From NCBI RefSeq assembly GCF_000222685.1, contig NZ_AFWJ01000300.1, positions 32,856 to 96,855 on the forward strand: 64,000 bases of DNA, written 5' to 3'. Shown here piece after piece: positions 35,901 through 44,824 of this stretch. Under the pieces are notes generated by a model that was given only the letters and a program-made list of their open reading frames with translations, did not search any database and had not been told where the DNA came from. The translations under genes were made by a program, and so were the position numbers. Numbering within the stretch: the first letter of the stretch is position 1; every line of letters starts with the position of its first letter. The stretch comes from Vibrio nigripulchritudo ATCC 27043 (GTDB taxonomy: Bacteria; Pseudomonadota; Gammaproteobacteria; Enterobacterales; Vibrionaceae).

Positions 35901-38351
35901 GGTCGAAACTGGGATTTCACTGACCGAGGGGAAGGCGTTCGTAATACTATTCCGCTGACAGGGCGAGCTGGGATGAATCACGGCAATGTTCACTGGACGG
36001 CAAACTTCGATGAAATTCAGGACTTTGAAAACGATATTCGCTTTGCATTTGAAGGAAGAGGATTCATTCCTGACGCGTTATTTGAAGATGTTAAGAACCC
36101 TCTGGGGCAAGCGAAAACGGGTATCAGTACCGAATTAGATAATCTGGCCATTTATGTTTCAAGTTTGTCCACATTTAACAAGAGCCCTTATCGAAACGCA
36201 GATGGCTCTCTCACTGCTAGTGCCACAACTGGTCAATCTCTCTTCACTAGCAAAGGCTGTGACAGTTGCCACTCTGGGAGCAATTTTACGGATAACAAAC
36301 GTCATGATGTGGGCACCATTGACGCTTCTTCTGGGACAGGCATTGGTGTTTCATTAGCCGGTATTGGGTTTGATACTCCAACTCTACTTGGGTTAGTTGA
36401 TTCTGCACCTTATTTCCATAACGGAAAAGCCCCGAGCTTAGACGACGTACTACAAACTCCTGGCGTGCATTACGTCGGTAATCAAACAGAGCGAGGTCAT
36501 CTGACTTCTTATCTGTTGCAGCTTGAATATGAAGGTTTGGTCGTTGCCCCCTCGACTGATCAAGATTTTGAATACGCAAGTGATTTACCAATTAAGTCTT
36601 CTACTAATGGTTGGGGTCCCGTTGAAATTGATCAGAGCGTAGGAGGGCAGGCAAGCAATGATGGAGGAAGGTTAAGCATTGGAGGTGTCACGTTTGAAAA
36701 AGGGTTTGGCGCTCACTCTAACTCGGAAATCGTCTTAGACATCTCTGGCAAACCTTATGACCAGTTCAGCAGCTTTATTGGAATTGATAGTGGCGCGGGC
36801 TCGGCAGGGTCGGTGATATTTGAAGTTTGGGTGGACGGCGTACTCAAATATAGGAGTAACGTTTTAAGAGGCAATGACCCCATCGAGTTTGTTGTGATTC
36901 CTCTTTCGCTCAATGCCGAGGAAATAAAACTTATCGCTACGGATGCTGGTGATGGCATTGGGCATGATCATGCTAACTGGGCGGATGTGAAACTGCGTTT
37001 GAGTTCTCCTACTTACGTTTATGCCTCTGACCTAAATGAGCAAAGTGCCACAAATGGGTGGGGACCACTTGAGAAAGACATGAGCGTTGGATGGACTGAG
37101 CTTGGAGATGGTGATGTTCTGTCTGTTGGTGGAACTCGATACGCTAGGGGACTAGGAGCTCACGCGAACTCATCGATTGTCTACGATATTTCGGAATACA
37201 ATTTTGATGAATTCAAAGCAGTCATTGGCATTGATGATAACGCTGGAAACAGAGGCAGTGTGGTGTTCAAAGTGCTAGTAGATGGCGTTTTGAGTTATGA
37301 AAGCAATGTGGTCAGAGGCGATGACGACGCCATTCAAATAAGCGTACCTCTTGATGGCTCTGCTAATGAGGTTCGCCTTGAAGCAACAGATGCAGGTGAT
37401 GGCAATGGATATGACCATGCTAACTGGGCTGATGCCAAGTTTCGGGTTCGAGAAGTTAGGTACGTTTTCGCCAGTGATCTCCAGGAAAGTGAATCAACAA
37501 ACGGCTGGGGACCAGTAGAAAAAGACATGAATGTTGGCCAGCAAGCGCTGGGTGATGGTCAACCTATGTACATTGACGGAGAGTACTTTGCTAAAGGATT
37601 GGGAGCACACGCAAACTCCCGGATAGTTTACGATCTAACCAGCCAGCCTTTTAGTGCATTTTCGGCAACAATAGGTGTTGATGATGGCACAGGTAATGCT
37701 GGAAGTGTTGTGTTTAAGGTACTTGTGGATGGCAGTGTAAAATTTGACAGCGGTCTTATGAGAGGCAGTGATCAAAGCCGAGAGATACTTATTCCGCTTG
37801 GCGAGCTGGATTCAAACATAGAATTGATAGTGGAAGATGGTGGTGATGGGAATGGCTACGATTGGGCCGACTGGGGTAATGCCAGGTTCCGTCTGAGTGA
37901 CCGGACTTACAGCTACGCAAGTGACCTAACCGAAGTTTCTTCTACAAATGGCTGGGGACCCATAGAAAAGGACATGAATGTTGGTCAACAAGCACAAGGC
38001 GATGGTCAGCCTATCTCCGTTGGTGGAAAGCAATATGCCAAGGGGCTTGGATTGCATGCTGAGTCTGAAGTGTTTTACAACCTTACCGGCGCAAATTTTG
38101 ACATGTTCAGTGCGGTTGTTGGCGTGGATGACGGGACCGGTTCGAAAGGTTCTGTGATTTTCCAAGTATTTGTTGACGGAGAAATGCGCTATCAAAGTGC
38201 CCTTCTAACCGGGGGAAATGCTCCCGAGCAAGTGAGTATTCCAATTACTTCAGAAGACAGTGTTATCCGATTGGTTTCCGGTTCAGGGGGGGACGGTATC
38301 GGTCACGACTGGGCAGATTGGGCGGACGCAAAGTTTCGCCATGCAGAGTGA
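32928..38351 (+). CDS. Giant secreted protein: LVIVD-type beta-propellers, PKD, two c-type hemes, four NPCBM modules
   Basis: ATG 32928 follows AAGGAAG, giving 1807 residues with an N-terminal signal peptide (ending near VQA, residue ~36). Domain order: LVIVD-type propeller repeats (about 60-380, e.g. SIVDTTDVDNPALVKTI); an Ig-like domain (about 385-495, from TPPQIVRTLPQ); a PKD domain (about 500-575, YSWDFGDGTPP); a YncE-like propeller (about 580-960). A di-heme region follows with CASCH at 981-985 and CDSCH at 1111-1115, the surroundings resembling MauG/cytochrome c peroxidase-type proteins. Four NPCBM modules, each opening near YASDL...TNGWGP, fill 1213-1807. It may bind polysaccharide and carry out redox chemistry outside the cytoplasm. 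The function is unknown. The last two modules are very similar to each other even at DNA level. Confidence 0.85.
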   Translation: MKTQGHLKCLRIKTKHFHKCAITALLSVFTLNTVQANGPGLGNPNFSSNDIYTHVSPLIDDTTGFIPPDYPGRAHYGLNMLTMVNGYAVGVFAPDHGQDPGGWIAIDVSDPRNPVKVNQVYEPDSSNIHRTGDALRTKDFTEAHSLGLSEGNLIVTHNSRSIEIWDWSDVNNPVRRSKLSFPGIILGGYSNIPWNVFWQAPYLYVARGTSGLSIVDTTDVDNPALVKTIPRSELGGFVVGSVLALGNELHLASREDRGGFSILNIDDPINPELTKVVNNLPYNFYISCWDGKYANFGPRSSANNLVTYDTTTTPMSLVNEHEGEYVNLYCNGQDNKLFLGNQEDVAILDVSDKQNYVDLGKGSLNASGSDTDHGQVFPFGNMVWVGNDHGSGSGFLAHTEGRDLTPPQIVRTLPQHDDINVSPTARIGLALSDSVLMGSVTNQTFKVIPAGSQNPIDGTYSVNLGFVHFSPSSPLADDQIYQVIVDGVEDFTGNPMPEVRYSFSTGNVASHDVNVSIPNTVEVGQYVNAVANASPIFGGALEYSWDFGDGTPPTPFSSSNSISYLYEKVGHWSPIVTVRENGFTSTESNSVTVHYPTTTNSPSNSSTIVGSNGRVFVVNPDNDTVSSLSAVAPFQKLWERAVTKGPKSIAAGSDGNVWVVSEDSDSIHILSASNGAVIDIIRLSRGARPNGVAFTPDGTSALVSLYGLGELIKIDPNTRNITGRVDIGHSARGIAITSDSDKALVTRFISLQDKAEVAEVDVNSMTVIRQIALNKDTTTIDGPDRSRGIANYLNSVTISPDGKYAWLPSNKANVDRGTFKESDSNKGLTFETTVRAIVSQIDMASLSEVPEKQLDIDNNAQPKAAVFSPLGDYSYVAMEGRSNIEVLDAYTGDVVSQLGGHGLAPNGLVRIGDYLFVHNFLSRSVSVWDVKALETVQGDAQHIAQIDVVSTEKLSARVLTGKRLFHDASNPRMNKDGYLSCASCHADGGSDGRNWDFTDRGEGVRNTIPLTGRAGMNHGNVHWTANFDEIQDFENDIRFAFEGRGFIPDALFEDVKNPLGQAKTGISTELDNLAIYVSSLSTFNKSPYRNADGSLTASATTGQSLFTSKGCDSCHSGSNFTDNKRHDVGTIDASSGTGIGVSLAGIGFDTPTLLGLVDSAPYFHNGKAPSLDDVLQTPGVHYVGNQTERGHLTSYLLQLEYEGLVVAPSTDQDFEYASDLPIKSSTNGWGPVEIDQSVGGQASNDGGRLSIGGVTFEKGFGAHSNSEIVLDISGKPYDQFSSFIGIDSGAGSAGSVIFEVWVDGVLKYRSNVLRGNDPIEFVVIPLSLNAEEIKLIATDAGDGIGHDHANWADVKLRLSSPTYVYASDLNEQSATNGWGPLEKDMSVGWTELGDGDVLSVGGTRYARGLGAHANSSIVYDISEYNFDEFKAVIGIDDNAGNRGSVVFKVLVDGVLSYESNVVRGDDDAIQISVPLDGSANEVRLEATDAGDGNGYDHANWADAKFRVREVRYVFASDLQESESTNGWGPVEKDMNVGQQALGDGQPMYIDGEYFAKGLGAHANSRIVYDLTSQPFSAFSATIGVDDGTGNAGSVVFKVLVDGSVKFDSGLMRGSDQSREILIPLGELDSNIELIVEDGGDGNGYDWADWGNARFRLSDRTYSYASDLTEVSSTNGWGPIEKDMNVGQQAQGDGQPISVGGKQYAKGLGLHAESEVFYNLTGANFDMFSAVVGVDDGTGSKGSVIFQVFVDGEMRYQSALLTGGNAPEQVSIPITSEDSVIRLVSGSGGDGIGHDWADWADAKFRHAE
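36583..38348 (+). repeat. Four tandem NPCBM module repeats
   Basis: About 150-residue units begin near 36.57, 37.01, 37.46 and 37.91 kb. Each contains NGWGP(V/L/I)E, a G(L/F)G(A/L)H segment, a GSV(I/V)F strand and a final D(H/W)A(N/D)W motif. Units 3 and 4 share EKDMNVGQQA and GDGQP with few base differences, suggesting a recent duplication. Confidence 0.8.
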
Positions 38352-38363
38352 AAACAGGAATAC

Positions 38364-38409
38364 TCGCCTGATTTACACACTTGGTAGGTAGATTTTCGTA
38401 ATCAGGCGA
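38364..38409 (+). terminator. Long-loop hairpin after the NPCBM gene
   Basis: TCGCCTGATT (38364-38373) pairs perfectly with AATCAGGCGA (38400-38409) over a 26-base loop, followed by TTTT. It may help end the NPCBM transcript together with the next hairpin. Confidence 0.5.
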
Positions 38410-38410
38410 T

Positions 38411-38442
38411 TTTGGGGTCGCAAGTCGGCGACCCCCTTTTTA
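38411..38442 (+). terminator. Main terminator after the NPCBM gene
   Basis: GGGGTCGC (38414-38421) pairs with GCGACCCC (38428-38435) around AAGTCG, followed by CTTTTT. A TTTT stretch on the other side may let it serve the converging M16 gene poorly. Confidence 0.85.
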
Positions 38443-38460
38443 CTACTCGAAATGAGTGGT

Positions 38461-41238
38461 TTAGCCTAAATCAACATCTCTGGGTCTCAGCTGAAATTCC
38501 TCCACCGACCCGATTTCTAACCCTACATCCAGACACGGATCGTCCTGATGCTCGCTACCTTTGCTGTGCATGATCAAACGATTTGCTGTGCGGGGTTTCA
38601 AGACGCTGACAACAAAGCGAATCATTTCAGAGCGAGTGAGACTTTTCAGCTCTTCCAACACTTTATCTCTCTGATTGAATTCGTGGTCTTTATTACCAAT
38701 AGCAACCCAAAGGCGTTGAGCCCTGCTTCTCAAGTTGTTATCCGGCGTCGCAATCTGGTTCCAAAGCCCCTTTTTACTGCTCTGCCACTGGTACTCATTC
38801 AGTTCCAGCAACACCATATAAAACGCATTCAGAAACTCATCAATCGCAGACAACAAATCAATAGGGGCTGCATTAGGGGACTGTACGTACAAAACCAGCC
38901 CTGGGTGGCGGTTTAAAGGCAAGTTGCCAGTTCCGACCATATAACCAAGCTGCTGTTTGGTGCGGATTTCGTGGAAGAAAGTCGCAGACATCAAATGATT
39001 AGCGAGCGAGTAGAGCGCGATACTTCTCGGGTTGATGTCAGGGGACTGGTAGTAAATAACAATGGCGGAATCCGCCTGATTGCAATGTACTTCACGCTGG
39101 AAAGTGCCATTTTCACCAAGCATCACCAGCGGTCGTAAAGACTCTTCATAACGCTGGTTTTTAACGCGCAGTGCATTCTTGATGGTCTCTGCCAGTCCTA
39201 CCGCCTGAGATTTATTCCAGTTGCCATACACAAACAGCTCGACGTGCAATTCATTCAGAATGTTGTCGACGAACTCTGGCAGCTCATCGACTTCTATCGA
39301 TTCTAACGCTTCAATCAGCTCAGGATAGGGTGGATTGTTTGGTTGAAGAATGCCTGTCATGGCATTAAAGAGCTGCGATACCGGGCGATCTTTCGCGGCA
39401 TTTTTCCAGTTTCTTAGCATCTGCTGTTTGATGATATCAAAGCGTGCAGGCTGAAAATCTCGATTGGCAAAGCGCGTCAGTATGACGTTAAGTAACTGCG
39501 GTTGCTTCTGGCTGAATCCGCTCAGAGTCAGCGTTACACCACCTTGATGGGCGTACATGTTGTAACCCATGCCTGCAATTTCTGCCTGATAGGTTTCCTT
39601 TACCAGAGAGTCGAGGAACATCTCCACACACAGACGCGTTTTGACAATTTTACGTGGTGTCGAGACGGCATGTGGGCTATCGATCGCAAGGTAAACCACC
39701 CCTTTAGGTACTCGAAAGTCTTTCTCCTGAAGATGCCACAAACGAAAACCGGGTAAATCCTGCACCAGTTCTGGTTTGGTAGCATCACCTTCCAGAGCTT
39801 GTGGTGTAAGGTCGTAGCAAATGTACGGGTTTGGTTCTGGTAACTTGTGGTCGTCACTTGGTTTGGGATCGCGCCAGCGAGCTAACTGCTCGTCGGTAAA
39901 AGGCTGCACCGAATAAGGCGTGTCGTACCACTTTGCGGTTTTATTGGTTTCTACCCCTTTGGCGATCAGGGTTAGCCTGAGATTCTCAACCGTAAAGTAT
40001 TGATTGACTTCCTTAAGTAGCTCGGGGTTAAAGCTGTCCATCTTGTAGTCGCCATACACCACATCTTCTTCTGGATAATGGTGAAGGTTCATGACCAGAT
40101 GGCTAACCAAATCCAAAGGTCTTGCGGCTTCCTGGAACTGGAACGCTGACTCCAGCACAGCTTGTTTCTCTTTATAGCGCCATTCTTCGAAACCAGAATC
40201 CACGATCAGGTTGAGGTACGAAAATGTGGCTTCAACGATTTCGTCGGTGTGATTTAGCCCTTCGGGTGTCAGAGTGCAGCTTACGGTGAATTCCCGAAAG
40301 TTGCTGCCGCTCATGCCACCGCCGGCCGCTAAGCCATTTACCCAGCCTAAATTCTTCAAGTGAAGCATCAGGCTGCCTTCGCCTTCATAGCCAAGCAAAT
40401 GTGCAAAGTAGGAGAGGGGTTTGGACGAGTAGTACTGGTCCATAGAAGGCAGGGTAAATGCCATCACCAGTTTGCGTGAATCTTTCTCGGGTTCAACCTG
40501 AACAAAGCACGATGGCAAAGACGGGTTCACCAACGGAATGGAAACGGATTTCCCTTTCAGACTACGATTTTTAATTGGGCTAAATAAATCCGTAATCCAG
40601 CCTTCGAGTTCATCAAGTGGCTGTGGACCCATGATTGAAAGGGTCATCAAATCGGCAGAATAATGGGACTCATAAAACTCAATAATTTCGTCGCGAATTG
40701 AGCTGTCTTCCCTGTCTGCAAGGGTTTCCAGATTCCCGACAGAAAACTTAGAAAATGGATGAGCAGGGTTGACCACTTCCTTATGAACTTGGAAAAGACG
40801 GCGCATGTCATCTTTTAACTTGAGACGATATTCAGATTCGACCGCCTGACGCTCTTTGTCTAACGCTTCTGAATTGAAAAGAGGAGCGATAAAAAACTGA
40901 CTGAAGCGTTTTAAACTGCGCTCAAACGCATTGGACGAGACATCGAAGAAGTAACAGGTGTGCTCAGTTCCTGTCCAGGCGTTATTGTTTCCGCCATGCT
41001 GGCTAATAAAAGCTTGAAATTCCCCCGTCTTCGGGTATTTTTCTGTGCCCAAAAACAGCATGTGCTCCAGATAGTGCGCCAGCCCTTCACGATCGGAAGG
41101 GTCATCAAAATGCCCGACATTTACCGCCAGTGCGGCTGCGGATTTTTGAGCATTTTCATCACGGACCAGTAAAACTCTTAAGCCGTTGTTTAAGTTGAGA
41201 TAACGATATTGGTTGCTGTCGTTGGGGCTCAGGTACAC
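38461..41238 (-). CDS. Insulinase-family (M16) zinc metalloprotease, pitrilysin-like
   Basis: A 925-residue protein with the inverted zinc motif HxxEH at H55, E58 and H59 (AHYLEHMLFLGTEKYP) and the distal Glu region KERQAVESEYRLKL. Four M16 half-domains fit the length. Despite similarity to protease III (PtrA) there is no signal peptide: the N-terminus is MYLSPNDSNQYRYLNLNNG, so a cytoplasmic location is likely. Proteins of this kind sit near sixA and fadJ in Vibrio genomes; I recall this as common rather than prove it here. The role is likely degradation of short peptides. Confidence 0.88.
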   Translation of the reverse strand: MYLSPNDSNQYRYLNLNNGLRVLLVRDENAQKSAAALAVNVGHFDDPSDREGLAHYLEHMLFLGTEKYPKTGEFQAFISQHGGNNNAWTGTEHTCYFFDVSSNAFERSLKRFSQFFIAPLFNSEALDKERQAVESEYRLKLKDDMRRLFQVHKEVVNPAHPFSKFSVGNLETLADREDSSIRDEIIEFYESHYSADLMTLSIMGPQPLDELEGWITDLFSPIKNRSLKGKSVSIPLVNPSLPSCFVQVEPEKDSRKLVMAFTLPSMDQYYSSKPLSYFAHLLGYEGEGSLMLHLKNLGWVNGLAAGGGMSGSNFREFTVSCTLTPEGLNHTDEIVEATFSYLNLIVDSGFEEWRYKEKQAVLESAFQFQEAARPLDLVSHLVMNLHHYPEEDVVYGDYKMDSFNPELLKEVNQYFTVENLRLTLIAKGVETNKTAKWYDTPYSVQPFTDEQLARWRDPKPSDDHKLPEPNPYICYDLTPQALEGDATKPELVQDLPGFRLWHLQEKDFRVPKGVVYLAIDSPHAVSTPRKIVKTRLCVEMFLDSLVKETYQAEIAGMGYNMYAHQGGVTLTLSGFSQKQPQLLNVILTRFANRDFQPARFDIIKQQMLRNWKNAAKDRPVSQLFNAMTGILQPNNPPYPELIEALESIEVDELPEFVDNILNELHVELFVYGNWNKSQAVGLAETIKNALRVKNQRYEESLRPLVMLGENGTFQREVHCNQADSAIVIYYQSPDINPRSIALYSLANHLMSATFFHEIRTKQQLGYMVGTGNLPLNRHPGLVLYVQSPNAAPIDLLSAIDEFLNAFYMVLLELNEYQWQSSKKGLWNQIATPDNNLRSRAQRLWVAIGNKDHEFNQRDKVLEELKSLTRSEMIRFVVSVLKPRTANRLIMHSKGSEHQDDPCLDVGLEIGSVEEFQLRPRDVDLG

Positions 41239-41458
41239 AAGTGTGTCTCCACTATAGCTATTGAGTTAATTATGACTGCCTTAATGCGTGCTGCAAACCA
41301 AAAGCTGTCATTTTTTAATAGTTTGTTAACGGAGTCAGAGTCTTTGCCCCTTGACTTGATATAATTAAAGGGCGACATAGAAAACAATTGCCCCGTCATT
41401 TGAAACAAAAACAAGAAAACCGAGCAAGTGGTCCGGTATACATAACGGGTATAACCTA

Positions 41459-41923
41459 ATGAAAATATTTATTATGCGTCATGGGGAGGCAGAAACGTTT
41501 GCCGACAGTGACGCAGAGAGAGCCCTGACTTCCCGCGGAGTCAATCAGTCTGTTCTTGTAGCGAAAGCATGCGCAGAGCAGGGTGAGTCGGAAATGAGTA
41601 AAGTATTGGTCAGCCCTTATTTGCGTGCTCAGCAAACTTGGAATGCCATTCAGCAGTATTTTAAGACTAGCGATCAGGAAACCTGCAAAGATATCACGCC
41701 ATATGGCAAGTCAGACGATGTGTTTGAATATGTATGTGCTTTAGCAGAAACTCAGGCGTTAGATTCCGTATTGCTGGTTTCGCATTTGCCTTTGGTTGGT
41801 TACTTAACCGCAGAGTTTGTGCCTGATATGGCACCGCCTATGTTCCCAACCTCAGGATTGGTGTGTATTGATTTTAACTTGGAGAAGAGGCAGGGCGAGT
41901 TGCTCTGGCATATTCACCCTTAA
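41459..41923 (+). CDS. sixA: Phosphohistidine phosphatase SixA
   Basis: A 154-residue histidine-phosphatase superfamily protein. The catalytic RHG is residues 7-9 (MKIFIMRHGEAE), and the second catalytic His is in LLVSHLPLVGYL. SixA removes phosphate from phosphohistidine proteins, including NPr of the nitrogen phosphotransferase system in E. coli. The short length and lack of extra domains fit SixA. It converges on smrB. Confidence 0.92.
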   Translation: MKIFIMRHGEAETFADSDAERALTSRGVNQSVLVAKACAEQGESEMSKVLVSPYLRAQQTWNAIQQYFKTSDQETCKDITPYGKSDDVFEYVCALAETQALDSVLLVSHLPLVGYLTAEFVPDMAPPMFPTSGLVCIDFNLEKRQGELLWHIHP

Positions 41924-41948
41924 TATACCCATTAGAGTATTGCGAATA

Positions 41949-42479
41949 CTACTTCTCTGGAATACTTAGAAGCACCAATAAAGCACCATCACCGCCAAAC
42001 TCAAGAGGAGCTTGGTGGTAAGCCATAACATCTGGGTGTTGAGCCAGCCAGACGGGCACTTTTTGTTTCAGAATATGTTTGCCGATGCCGTGCATCACGC
42101 AGGCACAATGCACATTTTCCTTGATGCAGTGAGAAATCATTGCCCCCAGCTCACGTTTCGCTTCCTGCTGAGTCATCCCATGCATGTCCAGATATACGTC
42201 GGGTACATAGACACCTCGACGCAGTCTTTTTACTTCAAATTTGGAAACGTCTGAGCGGGCATATCGGGTAGGACCATCCTCATCCAGATGAGGCACGAAC
42301 TCGTCAGAGAAGAAAAACTCGTTATCTGACGCTTCGCGCTTTATTTTCACGGCTTCTTTTTGTTTCGCGTTTCTGTTTGGCTGTTGGACTATGGTATCCT
42401 GTCGCAACTTTTTTACGCCCTTTACTGCGTCCTGAAACAAGGCAAAGTCGTCGTCCTTGTCGATATCGTTTTTGCTCAT
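41949..42479 (-). CDS. smrB: Endonuclease SmrB (ribosome rescue)
   Basis: A 176-residue protein with a C-terminal Smr domain (about residues 95-172) bearing DMHGMTQQEAKREL and the HGIGKHILK motif. The N-terminal extension is conserved in SmrB (DDFALFQDAVKGVKKL). SmrB cleaves mRNA between collided ribosomes. It is divergent from prmB as in many gammaproteobacteria, which supports the name. Confidence 0.93.
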   Translation of the reverse strand: MSKNDIDKDDDFALFQDAVKGVKKLRQDTIVQQPNRNAKQKEAVKIKREASDNEFFFSDEFVPHLDEDGPTRYARSDVSKFEVKRLRRGVYVPDVYLDMHGMTQQEAKRELGAMISHCIKENVHCACVMHGIGKHILKQKVPVWLAQHPDVMAYHQAPLEFGGDGALLVLLSIPEK

Positions 42480-42534
42480 GGGATTCTTAGATAATTCTTA
42501 ATATGCAGTATTGTAGCGCTTTTCGGAGGCAAAT

Positions 42535-43467
42535 TTGGATAAGATTTTTGTAGATGAGGCGGTTTCTGAACTTCATTCGCTTCAAGATATGATTCGCTGG
42601 ACAGTCAGCCGTTTTAACGCAGCCGGGCTTTTTTACGGCCATGGTACAGACAATGCGTGGGACGAAGCAGTGCAGCTAATACTACCAACGCTTTACTTAC
42701 CGATTGATGTGCCTTCTCATGTACTGAATTCTCGTTTAACCAGCAGTGAACGTTTACGTATTGTTGAACGTGTGGTTAAGCGTATTAACGACAGAACTCC
42801 TACGGCTTACCTGACCAATAAAGCCTGGTTTGTGGGTCTGGAATTTTATGTGGATGAGCGTGTGCTTGTGCCACGTTCACCAATCGGTGAACTGATTGAA
42901 GCTCAGTTCCAGCCATGGCTGGTGGAAGAGCCAACCCGTATTATGGATTTGTGTACTGGCAGCGGTTGTATCGCCATCGCTTGTGCGCATGCGTTCCCTG
43001 ACGCTGAAGTCGATGCCGTTGATATTTCTTCTGACGCGTTGGAAGTGGCTGAGCAAAACATTCAGGATCACGGTATGGAGCAGCAGGTTTTCCCTATTCG
43101 CTCCGATTTATTCCGCGATCTGCCGAAAGACAAATACAATCTTATCGTCTCGAACCCACCTTATGTCGATGAAGAGGACATGAACAGCCTGCCGGAAGAG
43201 TTTACTCATGAACCGGAGCTGGGGCTTGCCGCTGGAACAGATGGTCTTAAGCTGGTTCGCCGTATTCTGGCGAATGCACCTGATTACCTGACAGACGATG
43301 GCATTTTGATCTGTGAAGTGGGTAACTCCATGGTGCATATGATGGAACAATATCCTCATATTCCGTTTACGTGGGTTGAGTTCGAAAATGGTGGTCATGG
43401 TGTCTTCATGCTGACCCGAGAGCAAATGCTCGAACACGCTGAAGAGTTTGCAATCTATAAAGACTGA
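42535..43467 (+). CDS. prmB: Ribosomal protein L3 glutamine methyltransferase PrmB
   Basis: A 310-residue SAM-dependent methyltransferase that modifies a Gln of ribosomal protein L3. The SAM motif I is [15 protein letters not shown], and the catalytic NPPY is residues 207-210 followed by VDEEDM. The start codon is TTG at 42535 with GGAGG six bases upstream; no better ATG fits the N-terminus ([17 protein letters not shown]). It is followed by a strong terminator and then aroC. Confidence 0.94.
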   Translation: MDKIFVDEAVSELHSLQDMIRWTVSRFNAAGLFYGHGTDNAWDEAVQLILPTLYLPIDVPSHVLNSRLTSSERLRIVERVVKRINDRTPTAYLTNKAWFVGLEFYVDERVLVPRSPIGELIEAQFQPWLVEEPTRIMDLCTGSGCIAIACAHAFPDAEVDAVDISSDALEVAEQNIQDHGMEQQVFPIRSDLFRDLPKDKYNLIVSNPPYVDEEDMNSLPEEFTHEPELGLAAGTDGLKLVRRILANAPDYLTDDGILICEVGNSMVHMMEQYPHIPFTWVEFENGGHGVFMLTREQMLEHAEEFAIYKD

Positions 43468-43484
43468 TTGTCTTTCCTCATCTC

Positions 43485-43512
43485 AAAACGCCAGTCTTCG
43501 ACTGGCGTTTTT
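43485..43512 (+). terminator. Terminator of prmB
   Basis: AAAACGCCAGT (43485-43495) and ACTGGCGTTTT (43501-43511) form an 11-bp stem closed by a CTTCG loop, followed by T residues. Confidence 0.9.
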
Positions 43513-43649
43513 CTTATTTTTTCCTGCAAGGGGTTTACAACGCCTGTCTATAAAGCGACTATGAAAACACGAAAAATGACAGGTTGAACTGAAAGACGGA
43601 GACGAAACCTTAAAAAAGGATGAAAAGTCTTTCAAAACAGAGGAAGTAA

Positions 43650-44735
43650 ATGGCAGGAAACAGCATAGGACAACATTTTCGTGTAACGACATTCGGTGAA
43701 AGTCATGGCTTGGCACTGGGTTGTGTCATTGATGGTTGCCCCCCGGGTCTGGAGCTAAGTGAAGCCGACCTGCAAGGGGATCTGGATCGTCGTCGTCCGG
43801 GTACTTCTCGCTATACCACACAACGCCGCGAACCCGATGAAGTGAAAATCCTTTCTGGTGTCTTCGAAGGGGTAACAACGGGCACGTCTATTGGTCTTCT
43901 GATTGAAAACACAGACCAGCGCTCTAAAGATTACTCTGAAATTAAAGAAAAATTCCGTCCCGGTCACGCCGACTACACCTATCACCAAAAATACGGTGTA
44001 CGTGATTATCGTGGCGGCGGTCGTTCTTCCGCACGTGAAACGGCGATGCGTGTAGCTGCTGGTGCCGTGGCAAAGAAATACCTTAAGCAGGAATTCGGTG
44101 TCGAAATTCGTGCGTATCTGTCCCAAATGGGCGATGTAAAAATCGACAAAGTGGACTGGAACGAAATCGAAAATAACCCGTTCTTCTGCCCTGATGTCGA
44201 CAAGATTGATGACTTTGACCAGCTTATCCGCGATCTTAAGAAAGAAGGGGATTCGGTTGGTGCCAAGCTTCAGGTCGTCGCAACCAGTGTTCCTGTTGGT
44301 CTTGGTGAACCTATTTTCGACCGTCTTGATGCTGATATTGCTCACGCTTTGATGAGCATTAATGCCGTCAAAGGTGTTGAGATTGGTGATGGGTTTGATG
44401 TTGTGAGCCAGAAAGGCAGCCAGCATCGTGATGAACTGACTCCACAGGGCTTTAAGAGCAATCATGCGGGTGGCATCTTGGGTGGAATCTCAACAGGTCA
44501 GGACATCGTCGCGAACATTGCACTTAAACCAACATCCAGTATTACTGTTCCGGGTGAGACCATCACCAAAGCGGGCGAGTCCACGGAGCTGATTACCAAG
44601 GGGCGTCACGATCCTTGTGTGGGTATCCGAGCGGTGCCAATTGCCGAAGCGATGTTGGCTATTGTCCTTCTGGATCATCTGCTTCGTCATCGTGGTCAGA
44701 ATCACGGTGTGACGACGGAAACCCCGAAAATCTAA
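43650..44735 (+). CDS. aroC: Chorismate synthase AroC
   Basis: A 361-residue enzyme making chorismate from EPSP with reduced FMN, the last shikimate-pathway step. Signature 1 is [18 protein letters not shown] near the N-terminus, signature 2 is the [19 protein letters not shown] stretch, and signature 3 is the [17 protein letters not shown] stretch near the C-terminus. GAGGAAG precedes the ATG. It has its own terminator. Nothing unusual is seen. Confidence 0.97.
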   Translation: MAGNSIGQHFRVTTFGESHGLALGCVIDGCPPGLELSEADLQGDLDRRRPGTSRYTTQRREPDEVKILSGVFEGVTTGTSIGLLIENTDQRSKDYSEIKEKFRPGHADYTYHQKYGVRDYRGGGRSSARETAMRVAAGAVAKKYLKQEFGVEIRAYLSQMGDVKIDKVDWNEIENNPFFCPDVDKIDDFDQLIRDLKKEGDSVGAKLQVVATSVPVGLGEPIFDRLDADIAHALMSINAVKGVEIGDGFDVVSQKGSQHRDELTPQGFKSNHAGGILGGISTGQDIVANIALKPTSSITVPGETITKAGESTELITKGRHDPCVGIRAVPIAEAMLAIVLLDHLLRHRGQNHGVTTETPKI

Positions 44736-44752
44736 TGAGTTAGAATCCTGTT

Positions 44753-44778
44753 AAAGCGCTCTGATGAGCGCTTTTTTA
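44753..44778 (+). terminator. Terminator of aroC
   Basis: AAGCGCTC (44754-44761) and GAGCGCTT (44766-44773) pair around TGAT, followed by a T run. Confidence 0.9.
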
Positions 44779-44824
44779 TTGCCTGAACAATTAGGGTCAA
44801 CAGACCCTAGTTACGGTATTGGTA

